Shown in pieces: positions 1 through 15,000 of a stretch of DNA of 64,000 bases (position 1 is its first letter; the number at the start of each line of letters is the position of its first letter). This DNA is from Apteryx mantelli (lineage: Eukaryota > Chordata > Aves > Apterygiformes > Apterygidae): NCBI RefSeq assembly GCF_036417845.1, contig NC_089984.1, positions 31,221,447 to 31,285,446 on the forward strand, given 5' to 3'. Made by a program: the position numbers and the translations under genes. The notes under the pieces are model-generated. The model was not told the origin of the DNA and did not search any database. It saw only the letters and a list, made by a program, of their open reading frames with translations.

Positions 1-3000
1 ATAGTCTGGTTCTATGCAGAAAATCACTCCTAAAAGAGGTGGGTACGGCCTAAAACTAGAAATGATGAGTGCAACTAAATTGATTTTCCAGACTCAAACT
101 GGCCATTATTCACATGGGACATTTTTCAAGCATCACTCCTTATAGTAAAGGGAAGACAAAAGCACAAAGCTATTATATCAATATTTCCACTCATTTAACA
201 GTCAAATAAAAACATTTTAAAAACACACATTTCATGTACGGTTCTTTACTCAGTTCTGCCAGGCTTACATAGCTAAGATTCAAGTGCAGTAACTTAGCTG
301 TCTGAGTTTCTGTCTTCAGATCTGAACTCTGGAGAACTTGCACTGAGATCAAATGATGTAGCAGATGTTGTCTAGTGCTATCTATGCTATATAAAGGGGC
401 TGTGCTGGGTACTATTATGGTGTTATTTCCTAAGTGCTCTCTCCCCTAGTATCAAAAATGAGGTAAGCTAAGTGTTAGCCTAAACACAAGGCTGGAGAAG
501 TCTAGGGAGGATGATGAAAAATAAAGAGGAACCCCCAAAACCACCTGAGTTAGAGTTCTGCTGCAAGCTGAAGCTGTGGATGTGCTCCTCTCTGGTCATT
601 GCAGATGATTAGCTGGTTAATACAGATGACTAATATTAAAAGGGTAAGAGTCTCCCTTTCGTCTGAAGTGTGTCAGATTGAAATCAAGACATTACAATTT
701 TTTGAGGAGAAGCAAGAGAAGGCCAGCCCAGTGTTGAATACATTCACTTGGAATGTGCAAGATCCGGCTCAAGTCCTTTCTCTGAAACACCTGTATAGTG
801 ATTTAAACTTGGGATTTTCACAGTTCTCTCAAACCCTGTGATCAGACAGCCTATCCTGAGCTGAAGAGGCTTTGAGAAAGTTTCATTGAAAATAATACAT
901 TTCTGGGGAAAGCGTCAAATTTAGCAAGCAATGTTTCTGCCAAAAAAAAAAAAAAAGTTTTGTGGAAATGTTTTAGAATAGCTGTGCTCTGCCTGTCCTG
1001 GAAAGTTTTGACTATCCCAATGGCCCACAAAATGATGAAGTCTGAGGCCATTCAGCACATTTTATGGCTCAGATTTTGAATGGATAACTGAAAATTCTGC
1101 AAAATTTCTGTTCCAGAGATAGTCCTCGTTAATTTATACAGTAACAACATCTTCTCCTCTAAAAGGGTATTTCCTGTGATTAGGCTCTCAAGCATTCGTA
1201 TTTCAGGGCAGTGCTCACTTTTCGCTGCCAAAGTAAATAACAGAATGAAGTCCCGACTGGGCTATTAAGCCATTCCCTCTAAGGGATCATGCTCTGTTGT
1301 CAGCCCAGTAATTACTGCCATTGATTATCAGGGAAACCCACATTTCAGCCTACGTCAGCTTCTCATTCTCCTGGGTGCTTCACAACCATAAGTCAGTAAC
1401 TGGCAAACTCACACTCATGTGAACACTGAAAAAGAGTTCTAAACCAAGAAGAGCTTGGTGTCCACTAGTGTAAGGCTGGACTGTGCACTTGCTTCTGTTG
1501 CATTTGTTTAGATCTGGATAACACCATTGACTATAATGGAGCAACGCCAGATCTTATTTTGGCTCCGAATGTGAGACTGTACCACTTGCTTTAACTGCTT
1601 GCAGACCAGGGGGCATGTGAAACAGAATTTCTTCCTATTTCTATTTCTTTGTTGAACTGGTTCTCAGAAAGGCTTGAATCCCTCTTCCTGGCCTCTGTCT
1701 TGCTGCACCTGCTTTTCCTGGGGCACACAGCCCCACCTGCCATGTACAGGCTTGCAAAGCCCTAATTTAAATGGCACTCCTTTATTAAAAGATACATTCC
1801 AGAGGCATAAAATATTATTATCCAATATACATGGGCAGAAGACCAGCTGATCTCCTGCAGCACTGGGAGCACAAGATGGGACATGAGACTTGGCAGAGTC
1901 ATTCTCCAGAATGTACCTCACGTGGCAGCTGGAAACTTCATACATGATCTCGGTACTGAGACTGGAGACTGCCTTGGAGACCCTTCTGTCTCACACTGTA
2001 AAAACAACTGACATAAAGAATGAGTTAATCTCATGAAGAGCTAATAACACTTCTTCAGATTTGCATCCTCTTCAGAAACATTCTCCTGTGCTACAGAATT
2101 ACGGCTCCATCACTTTTTCCTCTCTCCCTTCTTCAAGAACTGAGTATCCTCTTCAATATATAGATGTACACTGTCCTATTCTCACTTCTTTCACAAATCT
2201 TAATTTCATCTTCTCAGTTGGGAGTTACAGAAGTTACGTAATTAATTCCTGATTTTGAGGTCATAGGAGAGAAGGTATTATTTCAGTTCGCATGATTGTT
2301 AGCAGAGTTCAGTTAACTACTGTATTGAAAAGAAATTTAGCACCTTTCCCTGTTCTATTCACTTCAGCTGTGTCTTAAACTTCTCTTTATTTGTAAAATG
2401 TGACTGCTCATTTGACTGATGAGTCAATGCACTGTAGGAAAACTCAGACTGCAGGTCTTCAAAGAAATACAGTCCAAAAGTTCATGCCCTAAGTTCAACA
2501 GTGCATCCACACAAGTTTTGATCTATAGATCTGAAAGCAGGATAAATGTTTTTGTCCTTAATAGAGGGAAGAAAGGTTCATGATGGAAGACATCAAACCA
2601 GACAGTGATGGATTTGGTCACAAGACCCAAAGCACTTGCGTAGCGGAACAGTACTTCCTCCTCCTAACTTATGTGTCTTTAAGTCATATGATGACAACCT
2701 CCAATCTTAGGCCATTTCAAATCCATCAATTAACTTCTTAGAAAATGGAACTATGTGGATGAATGGAATGATTACATGTCAGACTTACGAATCCTTTTAA
2801 TAAAGATCATGACAGAAGCACTGTATAGAATACCCAAAGTTAATAATTTTTAAGCCATCTGTAATCAGTATTAAGAGCTCCAAATGCTATGGCAGTAGCA
2901 TGATAAACAATCCTTTACTCTACAACTACACATCAGGAAAAGGAAATCAAAGAGTACCAGCCAGCAGACTTGAAGGTGAGTCAGGGTCTGCTAAGATCTG

Positions 3001-6000
3001 TTTCAACAGAAGATGTTATAGGCATCTTTTTCTAGAACATATTTTTCTCCTGACTTTTAAAAGTAATTCATTGCTTGAAAGAAGACACCTTACTATCAGC
3101 TTTGCAGAAAGTACTGTGGTCTTTTTTTGTTCAGCTTGGTCATCGCTAATGTTTGGAGAGTGGGAAGTATCTACAACGTGCTGCCCACTCTGAGGCGATT
3201 ATCCATGTGGTAACGCATATGCTCTGCTCAGGAGAAAACTGACACAGACGGAAATTGTGATCCAACTTCCTGCCACACTGGGAAGTTTCTTATAGATCTC
3301 GGCCAAAAGCAAATCCCCTCAGTTCTGCTTGACTTATGTGCCATAGGTAAGATGGTACAGCTGCAAGTTTTACATGCTGCCTGAGCCAAGGCCCAGGCAA
3401 GTGTTTCACCTGGCAATGTGTTAAGCAGTACTATTTTCCCTAGAACTACATGAGGTTGTCAGCAGGTTTATTTTGAACGTGGGATATTTTGTGATGTTTC
3501 AGCTGTTTACAGGAATTTAAAAAATTCTTCAAAATACAGACCAGAAATATACCAGTTGTGGGGAAGCCCTCCTGACTAGTAAGAAGAGGCTCTGACCAAA
3601 AATTAAAGACTGGATCATAGCTCTATAGTGAGCTGTACCAAAACCCCTGATCAAAAACTTGGAAACATTAATCTGGGAAGAATATGATCATTATGGCTTG
3701 AACTCACCTCAAGTTTAAAGCCAAAGAGCTTATCTTAATTTATGAAAATTAAGTTGGGCTTACAATAAATGTTGAATTCTGGCTGAAGAATTTTTGACAA
3801 GCTTGTAAAATACTTTCTCCAGTGGAATATACTTTGCACCACCCCTGTATAGAAAATGTGCTAATGTTTCCCTTTCTCCTTTGTACAAGGTCCATCCTTC
3901 TCAACTTTTGTTATTGTATAACAATTTTATAAATAATAATTATCTTTTTTACAGTGCCTTGCATCCATATCTTGTCGTGTTGAAATTAATCACAGCATTT
4001 GCGCATTTCCTTCTATTTTGACACGTCATCACTTCAGTAACCCTAATCAAATTGCACTCCTGCCACCCTAGTGCAGAGTTCCCGACCGTGCAAACATTCC
4101 CATGGAAGCAGACTTTCTGCATAAGAACTACAGACTGGGCCCACCGTGTTGAACAGTCCCAGTGAACACAGACTCAATGCTTTTCCTCAGAAACCACTTG
4201 GAAAAAACAAATGCAAGGGTTAAAATGAGCCAGTCCCTATACAATCTTTTTTGCCTTGCTTCTAAGTCAATTATGAGCAGAACTAAAAGCTGAAAACTGT
4301 GTCTGCAGTTACAGAGTAGTCAGAATCACACCATTTATCAATAGAGTAAGAGTAAATACTTGAACAATACTATAGAAGTTGAAATTCAAAGCTGGCAGCT
4401 CATCAACAAGTGTTTTTTAGTCTGTTTTATGCTGTTCTTTAATCTTGAATGTCCTTTAGTTTCTAGCTTTACTGTTATGTGGTTTAAAAGTAGTATTCAG
4501 CACCATTTGTGGTTTTTTTCTTTACACTCCCATTCTCCCACACCCCTCCAAGCCTCTCACCTTTCATTAGAGATCTTGCTTCTGCAAGCAAATCTCTAGC
4601 CAGACACACCTTTGCCTTACAAAACCACAAATGATATGGTGATTCCAACCAAAATCTGTCTGCTGAAGGGTAAACAAAGAGAAGATTTGTGACCCAGAAG
4701 AAAACAGAACAGATCAGTGCTGGTCTGCAGTCCTTCAATATCATTTGTTTCTTCTTAAAAAGAACACAGCAGTACCATGCAGCCTGGGGAACGTCTGCCC
4801 ATGTGTACTGGTGTAATGATAATGACTGCAGTAATCACGCAGCTCTGTCACGTATTATAGTGTTATGGTTAATGTGCAGTTAGGATCCAGGAGTCCAGGT
4901 TGCTGCATCTACCACAACTCATCTAACTGATGTGCAACTCATTGATGCAATAGGAATAACAATGTTAAGGGGACAATTGTGGGGCCAGCTCTCCCCTATA
5001 AGCCAGAGTTGGAGGCAAAGTTGTTTTATTTTCAGCAGGACTCAGATAGCTCTGAGCTGGGCAGGAATGCCTCCTCACATACCTGCTGACTTCTTTCACA
5101 TATTTATCCTGATGGTTACAAGGAAAAGATGCTCCTAAGTGGGGATCATGCTGCCTTGCACAATGGGATTTCTCCTGGAATAGCTCACCATTTTTATAAA
5201 TGCCGAATACAAAATTTCAGTGGGAATGAGTGAAACAGCAAAGACATAAACAAGGAATATGAAGAAAAGGATAATGAACATTGGCTGGCGTTACCAGGAA
5301 AGCCTCTATATAATCTGGCTCCTTGGCCCAGAGTTATTCTTTCATTCCTTGCTCTCCCCAATAATGGCCATGCAGCAGTTCTATCATGCCCTTCGTAAAA
5401 CATTGCCTGCCAGAGGATCTCATTTTAAAAACTGGTTGTCCTCCAGTTTGAAATCAGTGCCAAGCAGGTATTTAAGGTCAGAAGTAAAAGGAGAAATGGT
5501 GGCATGAAGGTCAATGTGTACACACAGTGCTCTAGTTGCTCGGCTGGTGGGGGGGAACCATGGGGGAAAAAGAAGCTTTTATTGTCGGTACGTTGCTTGT
5601 ACGAGAGCTTGAGCGCTGACTTCAGACTAAGAGATGATTTTTAGAAATAGTTCTCAATAAGATGTTTTCAAGTTAACACTCAAAATTTGGATCCAAGCTA
5701 TTTAAGTAGCTTGTGCTTCTAGTCTCTGAGAGTTTTCTGACTTGGGTCTGAACCTTCTGACTTTGCCCATCTCTATTTGCATGTCTCAGCTTGAAAATCC
5801 ATTCTCTTACCCAAAGCACAAAAGTACTGCCTTTCCCAAAAGGCAGGCCTCTTGTGCGTCGCTCCTTCTCAGGAAGCTGACTGGCTGGAAAATTAGTTGT
5901 TATTTAAACTTTTCATTTCAGGGTGATTCAGATTCGCATTAATTTGATTCTGTCAGAAGTTCAGCTTGTAAGACCTGTGATAACACGCAGCTTTCCCTTA

Positions 6001-9000
6001 TCAAAATGAAGGCACCTTGGGCTCATCCTCACACCATATGTTATGGATTTCAGATGTTCCTGCTGAGATGGATCTTTCTGGGCATACTTATTGTTATCGC
6101 AGGGTTGCCAGATGTATGTTATGGTGGCTGCCTCACTTCCTCAGTGCCTGCAAAGAAACTGCTCTTTGGCTTCTACTTTAATAACATCCATAATTAAAAT
6201 TGTCAGCTGAAGGCTCTGTAACCTCAATAACTTAAGATCTTTTTAGTTTCCAGAATAGATTAAAGAGTTCAGAACAAAACATTTGGCCCCCCAAGTATGA
6301 GAAATCTGTACTAGGAAAATACTTTTGTGAGATAAAAATTGCAGAACTAACACAGTGTAGGTGGTGATCTAAAATAAATGACTCACTAGCAAGTGTGTGT
6401 ATGATTGGAGTTTGGTACATTCAGTTCACTGAATCCAGTTTCTCATCTAAAGATGAGGTACTGAGAGGGAGCACAATGAGAACTATGATCCATTGCTCCC
6501 TCTTTTGACTGAATAATAGTCCCCTAAACCTATATGGATAAACTCTGTGAGAGTCTTTATATATTCATTTTTATGTATATGGATAATTGGAAGCACACAA
6601 AATTATGCAACTGTAGAAAACAAGGCTGAAAAGACCTTCAAGTAGTTATCATCTAGTCCATCCCTCCGCCCCAAGACCCAGCTCCACCTTAACAATTCTT
6701 GACAGATCTGTCTTTAAAAGGCTTTTAAAAATTACTAGAGATGGAGGTTTCACATCCTGCCTAGGCAATCTGGTCCAGCATCACACTATACTTGCTGTTA
6801 AATCTTTTGAACTTCCGAAACAAGTATCTCTTGCTTCAGCTGAGGATCACTTCCTCTCTTCTGTTCCCAATGTAGAACAATTTATCATCTTCCTTTCTGT
6901 GGCTGCATTTTATGCATTTGAACACTGTTGTTGTATATCCCATTAATGTTTTCATCAGTAAACTAAGCTTTCCCTGTTCCTGTTCCTGCAGCTTTTCTCA
7001 GACACTGAGTTTTCTTGACCTCTGTTCACTGAGAACTGCCATTAGCTTTCATGGGGACTACTCACATGCCTAAAGCTACACATATTTCAGTATTGCGTTG
7101 AACTGGGGACTTCATTCCCAGCATTGCCTAAGGCTGTCAAACACATGCTGGTCTACTTTAATTGCATGACACTTCAGTTAATTACTGTTTTGATAATAAT
7201 GATCTGACAACTTTGCAAATGTCTTTAAACTTTTAACTTCAGGTAAAAACTACTGTAGTTTGCTAGTGAGGAATAACCAGTGTCAAATTGCTCTGAAGCT
7301 CATTCAGCTGACCAGCAGGCAGTGTTTAAGTTTCAGTTTCATTAAATATTTACTTAACAGTGCAGACATGAACAGTGTGTATTGGAAACTGAACCAGTGT
7401 TCTTAATATGTCTAGAAGCAATTCCTTTTGCCAATAAATAGGCATGTCCAAAACCTAATGTTTACTGAGCTGCTGCTATGTGCATCTATCCCCATTTCAT
7501 CAATAAGTGGTAAAATCCCCTCTATCCGAGTACTCAAAATGTGAGAGAATAGAATCTGCAGTAGCTAGTGCATGTCAAGAATATGTAATCACAGCAAAAC
7601 ATAAAGAAATCAACAAGCTGATACATGCGCATAAAATATTGTAACGAAACCTTCAGAAGATAGACACCAAGTCAGAAGATTGCAATGGAAACAGACTAAG
7701 CAACTGCCAGGCAGAGTCAGGAACAATCAGCTCACTCAAGGGAGGGCAGTGAACTGTGGCTGGGTTGGTGTTAAAGAGGCTGCTAGAATTACATGTTTCT
7801 GCTTCTGTTCTTTACTGTAGCTATTTGCAGTGTCAGTGGAATCCTTCAGCTTTTCCTAAAACAAATGTTCAGTGCCTGGGCAATTGCACAATAACAAGCT
7901 AGTGAGAAAAAGAAGCCAGGACAATAAATGATTGGGAGGTACAGCTCCCATCACATAAACAACTTCTTAATAAACAAGTATACGTTTAAATACAAGACAA
8001 TGGTCTGTTGTGTATTTGTGTGCATGTGAACTACTCACAGAATATTTCTGTGTCAAGAATTCAAGGAATTGTTATTGATAACTACAAACTATTTTAAAGA
8101 ATTAGAAAGAATACTCTGGGTGTGCCCTTTCAATGCAATTTTTGTAATGCTTTACCTTGGATTTGCTATTTAAAAAGGTTGTTTTAATAAACATGTTATG
8201 AATTACTCTTCATATGAAGAAGTCAAAGATAGAAAACTGATAGGTAGTGGAAAAACATAGTCAACATTCATTTGTGAAATATATTCTGTGTGTTCTGACT
8301 TGAACACATACCAATCTCTTTGTGCAAGAGCTTCCCAAATTGATGACCATCTCCTAGGATTCCTCTGCCTGAGATGATGAACACTCAGCTGCAGTTTAAT
8401 CATTTACAGCATCAGTTCCAACATGGCTGCATTTGTGGGGCATGAATGAAAACATGGAAATGGAACAAAATGAAAATACGCAATGGAAAGGCAATCTTAG
8501 ACTGTAGCAACACATTCCACTAATGGCCTTGATAGGATCAAAACACTGAAGTAGGTTGGAAAGGAGGGGAATTCCAAACTGCATGGGAAGCAAGATATGA
8601 TGTGGTCACCTAAGTCCTTCCTGAGTAAAAGGCAGGATGTTCACTACCATTTGAATGGTGACTTCTGCACAGGGTGAGTTTTAGAGTCAGTTAACTCTAA
8701 AAAGAGTCCATTTCAGTAGGGAACTAGTGGATCCCTGCAGTTGGATCTTCACCTCAGAGGACCAGGCTCAAAGGAATAGGTGAGGATAATATTTACCATT
8801 TTTAGCTATCTGCTTGCAAAATTGCCGAGACAAGAAACCTGTACCAGATGGAAGATCTCATTAACAACTGAATATTATGCCTGGTCAGGAACAGATTTAA
8901 AAAGGAAGGAAAAGCATAAGATTGACACAGGAAAATACAATGAACTCTTAATAAATAAGCTCTTTGTAGTTATTTGTTTGTTACAGATTTCTGGAAAGAA

Positions 9001-12000
9001 CTGCATCTCCCATTTAGCTTATTCTCATGAAGAAAATACTTGAGGTGCATTTCGTCTTATCCTACTTCTCCTCCCCTTCTTTCACCCAAACTATGCAGAT
9101 TAAAAAATGCTTATAAATTAATTAAATGAAATTCATTGCTTATATAAAATCATCAATTCCAATGAAATCAGCTATGCCAAAGATAAATTGGCCCATGTGT
9201 TTTTGCTCTTTCAAAAATAAGTGCAGCAATAATTAATATCAGCAAAAGAGCTTGTTACAGTGACTTTGAGGTGTGGGTTTCCATGCTCAACATTGTAGAA
9301 GACTGGTCACTGCAACTTCTCCATCATATCTCTGAGGATGATCCTTACACCCAGGTTTCCTTAGAAAAGGAAAATATTTCTGTGTAAGATACATACGCGA
9401 GCAACATCCTTATTATTTTGTCCTTCCTCTTCCTTTAGTGCTACTGCTCTTATGCTCCTGGGGACACACCCAAGTCTTAACAGTGAAACATGCAATGACT
9501 TCACCGTGCTGTTCTCCACCTGAAATTTGGCAAAAGGCAGGGTCATGTGTCTTTGATGGACTCATATTCATGATAAAAGGAAAATGTGTGAGTTTTTTTA
9601 ACTTCTTGAAGTCTTCATCTCAACTTCTGCACTCACTGACGGACTTCCCAGACAGCTGTACCTCAGGTTGGTTGGTTGGTGTCAAAATTAGACAGCAGCC
9701 TTGACCATTAAAAACCCATACTACATCTGGGAAAATGAGGTGGGCGGTATTGAGGAACGCTGCCTGTAGCACAATGTCAATAGGGCAGCACTTCATTTGC
9801 AGTTTTCCCAGCAGTGCTATGCAGTGAACCCAGTGCTGCAGGCCAGCACCAACTTTTACTGTCTCACCTGTGTTGGCATTTGAGACACATGTACACTTCT
9901 CACCTGCAAGATAAAATCAACAGTGTAACTGAGAAGCTGGAGACTGGTGGGGAGAGTTGTTTGTTCTAAGTGGAACCTGAAGCTCCTTGACAAGACAACA
10001 ACAAAACACCAAGACCTTCCAGTAACAGGTACTGACACAGATATACTTTCTGGAGAAGAGACATTCCTCTTTATTGTTTCCAATCTCTGCCTGTTTTCCT
10101 TCCTTTGTCCTTCAAAACACATCTTCAGAAAATCAGCAGTTACAGCTCAGCACACTAACTGGTAATGCAAAGTAGCAGTTTCCATACAGGTGGCAATCCT
10201 AGTTCCTGCATTATAATGGTGTTGTTGAGAGAGCATGTTTCTTTAGTTTTGAGAGAAAAGCTTAAGATAAGGAAGTGTTAGAGCAGAGATAGCTTAACAG
10301 CTTCCACATTTGGTTTTGGAAAGTGAGAATCCTTTTTTAAGGCAAAAAAATTTCTGACAGAGAATTCCTTGCTGAAATGGAAAAGAAAGATGTTGTCACT
10401 AAACAAAATAAATTGCATGGAGCAGATGATGATATTCTTCATCACTCTTTGTACCCATTTGTCACATATGATTAAGTAAAGGGTGCACCTACACGTGCAC
10501 GGTTGATCCTCGGAAAAGCGTGAATCCCACATAGGACTTTCTATCCAGACATCATTGTGGACTGTTTTAAGGTTAGTCATGCCTGGGTTCACAGACTCAA
10601 GAAGAGGCAGGGCACATGTTATTTAAAACTTCATGGTTTTAGGGGTAGGTGATCTATCTGCTGATCTAACGCCTGTGGAGTATCTCAAGAGAAAACTTGT
10701 CAATGTACAGCCATGCACTGAGTTACCACCAAGTATTTAGCAATGATGAAATAGTTTATTCTGGCATATGCTACCCCATAAAATCCCTGCAATTAACTCA
10801 AGGAAAAAATGCACTAAACTTTAAGGTATCAAAAACAGAATAACTCTTCTTTCAGCTTTCAATGTATTGAGAGATTTCCAGTTACAGCGATGTTACTTGA
10901 AATACTATGGCCTGGCTGTCATCAGAGAGATTGACAGAGAGCTTGTTCAGTGAGTATTGACATGTGTGATGAAGGTCACGGATGCCAGTACACAACCTTA
11001 AAGCTATGTGGGCTACTGATGGGAAAATGTCCCCAGTTAAAGTGCCTGAGTAACGCTTGCTAATCTGGTTAACCAAAGAATTTTTTTTCTTTTTTTGCAT
11101 CAGTTCAGCATTCCTGGACTCCATTTAAAACAAACGTTCTTCATCCAAACTCCACTTTCCTTAATGTGTTGAGAGGGAGGTTGGCCATTAAACACAATGT
11201 GAAACACTTATGCTAATGCACTCAGCTGCAATTCCAGTATGTCGGCACCACATGAAATCATACCATTAGCTCACTCCATATGCCACACTTCCACTAACAT
11301 CCATCAAGATAGCATAAGGCTTTGAAAAAGCCCACGTACTTCACTACATATCTCACTGAACATGAGGACAGCTCTGCTCCTTTTCAGGTCAACAGCATCT
11401 TTCTCATTGACTTCAAATGTCACAAGGACTAAGCCCAAAGGTCAGATAACACACAGCTGCCCTTCTGCAGTAAGGCAACACAACAACAGTAAAAAGAATA
11501 CAAGAATAATCACTTTAACCAATTGATGCTTTAAGAAAATAGTACAATGTCTGTCGCTCATTAGTAAAACTCTTTCTGTATACCTATCTAAAGAAAGGGG
11601 CTCAACATACAATTATTTCAGATATGAACATAAACAGAAAATTTGCACTGGAATCACTTTGCAAGTAACTGGAACAAAAACAGCGCAGCTTACAAACATT
11701 GAAATACCCATTTTGAAATGCAACATTAACTGGCACAAACATTATATTTTACTGGAGAAACTAAGAGAAGTCAAAAAGTTTCACTGCATGTTTTACTTGC
11801 TGAAGCAAATGGGACAGAATGCACTCTTGTTGCCTTTCTGATATTTGAGTATTTTTAGAGGTGGGGTTGATTAGCAAGTTGTTATTGAGTTCCTAATGTG
11901 AGTACCTACGTCTTTTGACTTCTACAGGATTTGCTTCAATTTTTATATAAAAAATCAGAGAGTGTTTGTGCGTGTTCACCATTGTTGGCAGATTTTTCAG

Positions 12001-15000
12001 AGGCAGCCATCACTAGGCAAGTGACTGTGTTTGCAAGCTTAATATACAGACATACCTCCCATAACATGACAATAAGCACACTTAACAAGTCATGTAAGTT
12101 ACTAAACGTTTGACCAGGAAAACAGGAAAGAGCTTTGAGCCAGCTCTCACCAAGAGCATTGACACTGTGAGCCTGGTTTACAATGCTAGCATTGCTAGTG
12201 TCTGACAGCATTGCCACTTCTAAATCTCACCTCTTTAAATGAGACTTTATTGTCAGCTGTATACGGAGGTGGAAAATTCCCCTAACACCACATGCACATT
12301 TCATCCTTAGGAAAAGACCTCTAAGTTTTTACTTTATAAGATTTGCAGTTGGATGGCTTTCTGTAGCAACAGGTAAACGACCTAATTTGTTTTTTTAATA
12401 ACAGAGAGGAAGTGGATTTTTAAACCTTGCCTGCTGATGCTACAGTATGGTAGGGAAGGAGGTAAGCTCTGCAGAATGGCATGTGCTCTAAGACAAACCA
12501 ATAACCAGGGATGCTGCTGAAGTGATGACAGACAGGTTCACTTGTGTCTACACTCAGAGCAAGGGTGAGACTCCTGGGAGTCCAGGAAGAAGGTAAGGTG
12601 TGAGTCTCCATCTGTGGTTACCTGCTCACTGGACGACTTGTTCGGTACTCCAGCTTAGCCCATTGGATCCACCCAGGGCCTTCAGACTACAGGTAATTGC
12701 CCTCAAACTAGCTGCATTTACACTTGTGAATAAATGACATCCATTTCTTCAGCTTCACCAACTTCAGTAGCATAGATAATTGAGAGCAACTTAACAGTTA
12801 TGTATACACAGCATGAACTAAACTTTAGTATCAAGGATATGAGAAAATTAAAAGACTACTCAAACTTCAATGCAATCCATGTCATGCAAATATATCTGGT
12901 TAGTGTAGCTACTATGATGATGGATGCTACAGAAAACACGGAGGTAGAGAGGTTACCAGTTTCTGAAGTTTGGCTTCCCTGTGCCTCAGCAAAGTTCATG
13001 ATGATCTTGCTTGGCTTAGAGATGTCTCACTGTCCTCTCAGAGAAGATTCTGCTCTATCATCAGTGAAGGAGTCTGCAAGACTTCTCCATGGTAAATGCT
13101 GAGGAAGCTGCAAGAGCCTCTGTTATTAACCCTGAAGATCATGGAAGTGAAGACACCCAATCTAAGCTAGATTTCACCCATACTTGCTCCAAGAACTATT
13201 CCCCTCCAATGCCATTCTAAAAACTGAAGTAAGAGTTTTTAACCAGGACATAAAAGCAAGCCCAATTTCACATTTTCCTTGAGTGAGCCCTACTGGGCAA
13301 AAGGATGCATGTTCCTTAAGAAGAACAACATCTACCAAGTATCTTTAACACAAAAATACACTCAGACCATCACAGATGACAAAAGTTGTACCAGAGATTA
13401 GTTTGGGCAAGGGGTTGAGATTAAAAGGGTTTGAATTTTCTTAAAATAATGATCAGTCAGTTCTCCACCAAAGATGAGAACACTGAAGGTATGTTTATTG
13501 TTTCCTTTCTCTGTCTGCTACAGTCTTGTAAAGACTTCAAACACCTCTGTAATTTTTGCATGACTATATCAGAGAAAATCCCACAAGGAGACATAAAAAT
13601 AGACAGTCTTGTATTGTTCCCTGTTATTAGCACTGTGCCTCACCCACTTCAGTATTCTCATATGCAGCAGTGAGAGCTAGGAAGTCCATCTTAGCTGGCT
13701 CTTACATTTTCTTTTTTAAGGAGAAATTGCAGCACCTCTTGGCTATAATAAATTGTCAATTTTTCTTTACAAGACCTTGAAAATTGAAGTAAAAAATAAG
13801 GGAAAGTCTAAGCAAGCTCCAGACACGAGGCAGAAAAGGTAAATTTTACTTTTGTTTCAGTTTTATGCTGATGTCATTCCACTGACTTCAGTGTAATTAT
13901 TGGCCATTTGTACAATTACGAGGGCAGACTCTACCTCCCAAGGTCAAGTTTTGATGTAGCCTAAACTGGTTTTACTCCATGAATGTGGTCTATAAAGCCC
14001 TTCCTTTGATATATTTACATGCTATAAACAAGTCAGAACACTTTCTGAGGAGTGAATATTATTCAGAACATTGAAGCCAGCAAAAACACAGCCCTAGGCC
14101 CATGCTGAAGTGGGTAGGACTTTAGAAATTTCTGCAGCAGTTAGTGGTTGGGCACATAAAAACACTCCACCCTCCTGCCTCAGGCAAGAGATATTATGCA
14201 GACACTGCAGAGTGTACTTCATGCGTCAGGACGCATCATTTGGCTTGAAACAAGATCAACAGACTTCAGAAAAATGAGAGAAGGGGGCAATGCATATGTC
14301 CCTTAAGATTCAGTATGTTGACTAACACCTCCATTACTCATTGCCAATGTGTAGCGAGAAAAGCCCTGGCCTTTTTGTCTAGCAAGTGGTTAAATGGAAG
14401 TTTTATGATGCTTCTGGTGCTCTGAAGGGGCAGAACACATAAAGGTCAAACTGGAGTCTCTAGACCCAGAGCCAGGATCCTTTATTATTACCCTCTACTT
14501 ACTCTGGCTTTGCTGCTACAGATGATGCCCACAGTGGACTAGAAAATATTCTTGTCCTGTCAGTGGTGATGTTTGAACTCTAGTGCTTTTTGGGTAATAT
14601 AAGATTAATGAGAAAGACCGTATGTAGAGAGTATTTTTCACTTGTGCAGCCAAATCCTGGGACAAATTGTCTGCCATTAAACTGGTGTAAACTGAAAAAA
14701 ATCTAATCATTAAAGTGTCACCACAGAAGCACCAAAGTGTACCGAAAACAAAACTAGGAAGCACATTTTCCTTCTTGTTCTTTAGGGAGACAAGTTTCTC
14801 TGACGGGTTCAAAGGATATGTTCTGCAAACAGATCTCAGTAGTTTTATCACCCAGTGAACAATCTCCTTTAAATCCTTTTTTTCTTCCTCTTATCTTGCT
14901 TAACCAAAACCATTCTCGTCACAAAAGGAATAAAAAGTAATCAAACAATACAAGAAATTTTACACAGTGTGCCATAAACATGCCTATATTGATAATGCAT

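Noticed and set aside
1664-1945. 93-codon - strand frame
   Set aside because: No similarity I can recognise, no convincing splice partners, and typical of chance frames.
14516-14851. 111-codon - strand frame
   Set aside because: Random-looking composition, no family match and no flanking exon signals.
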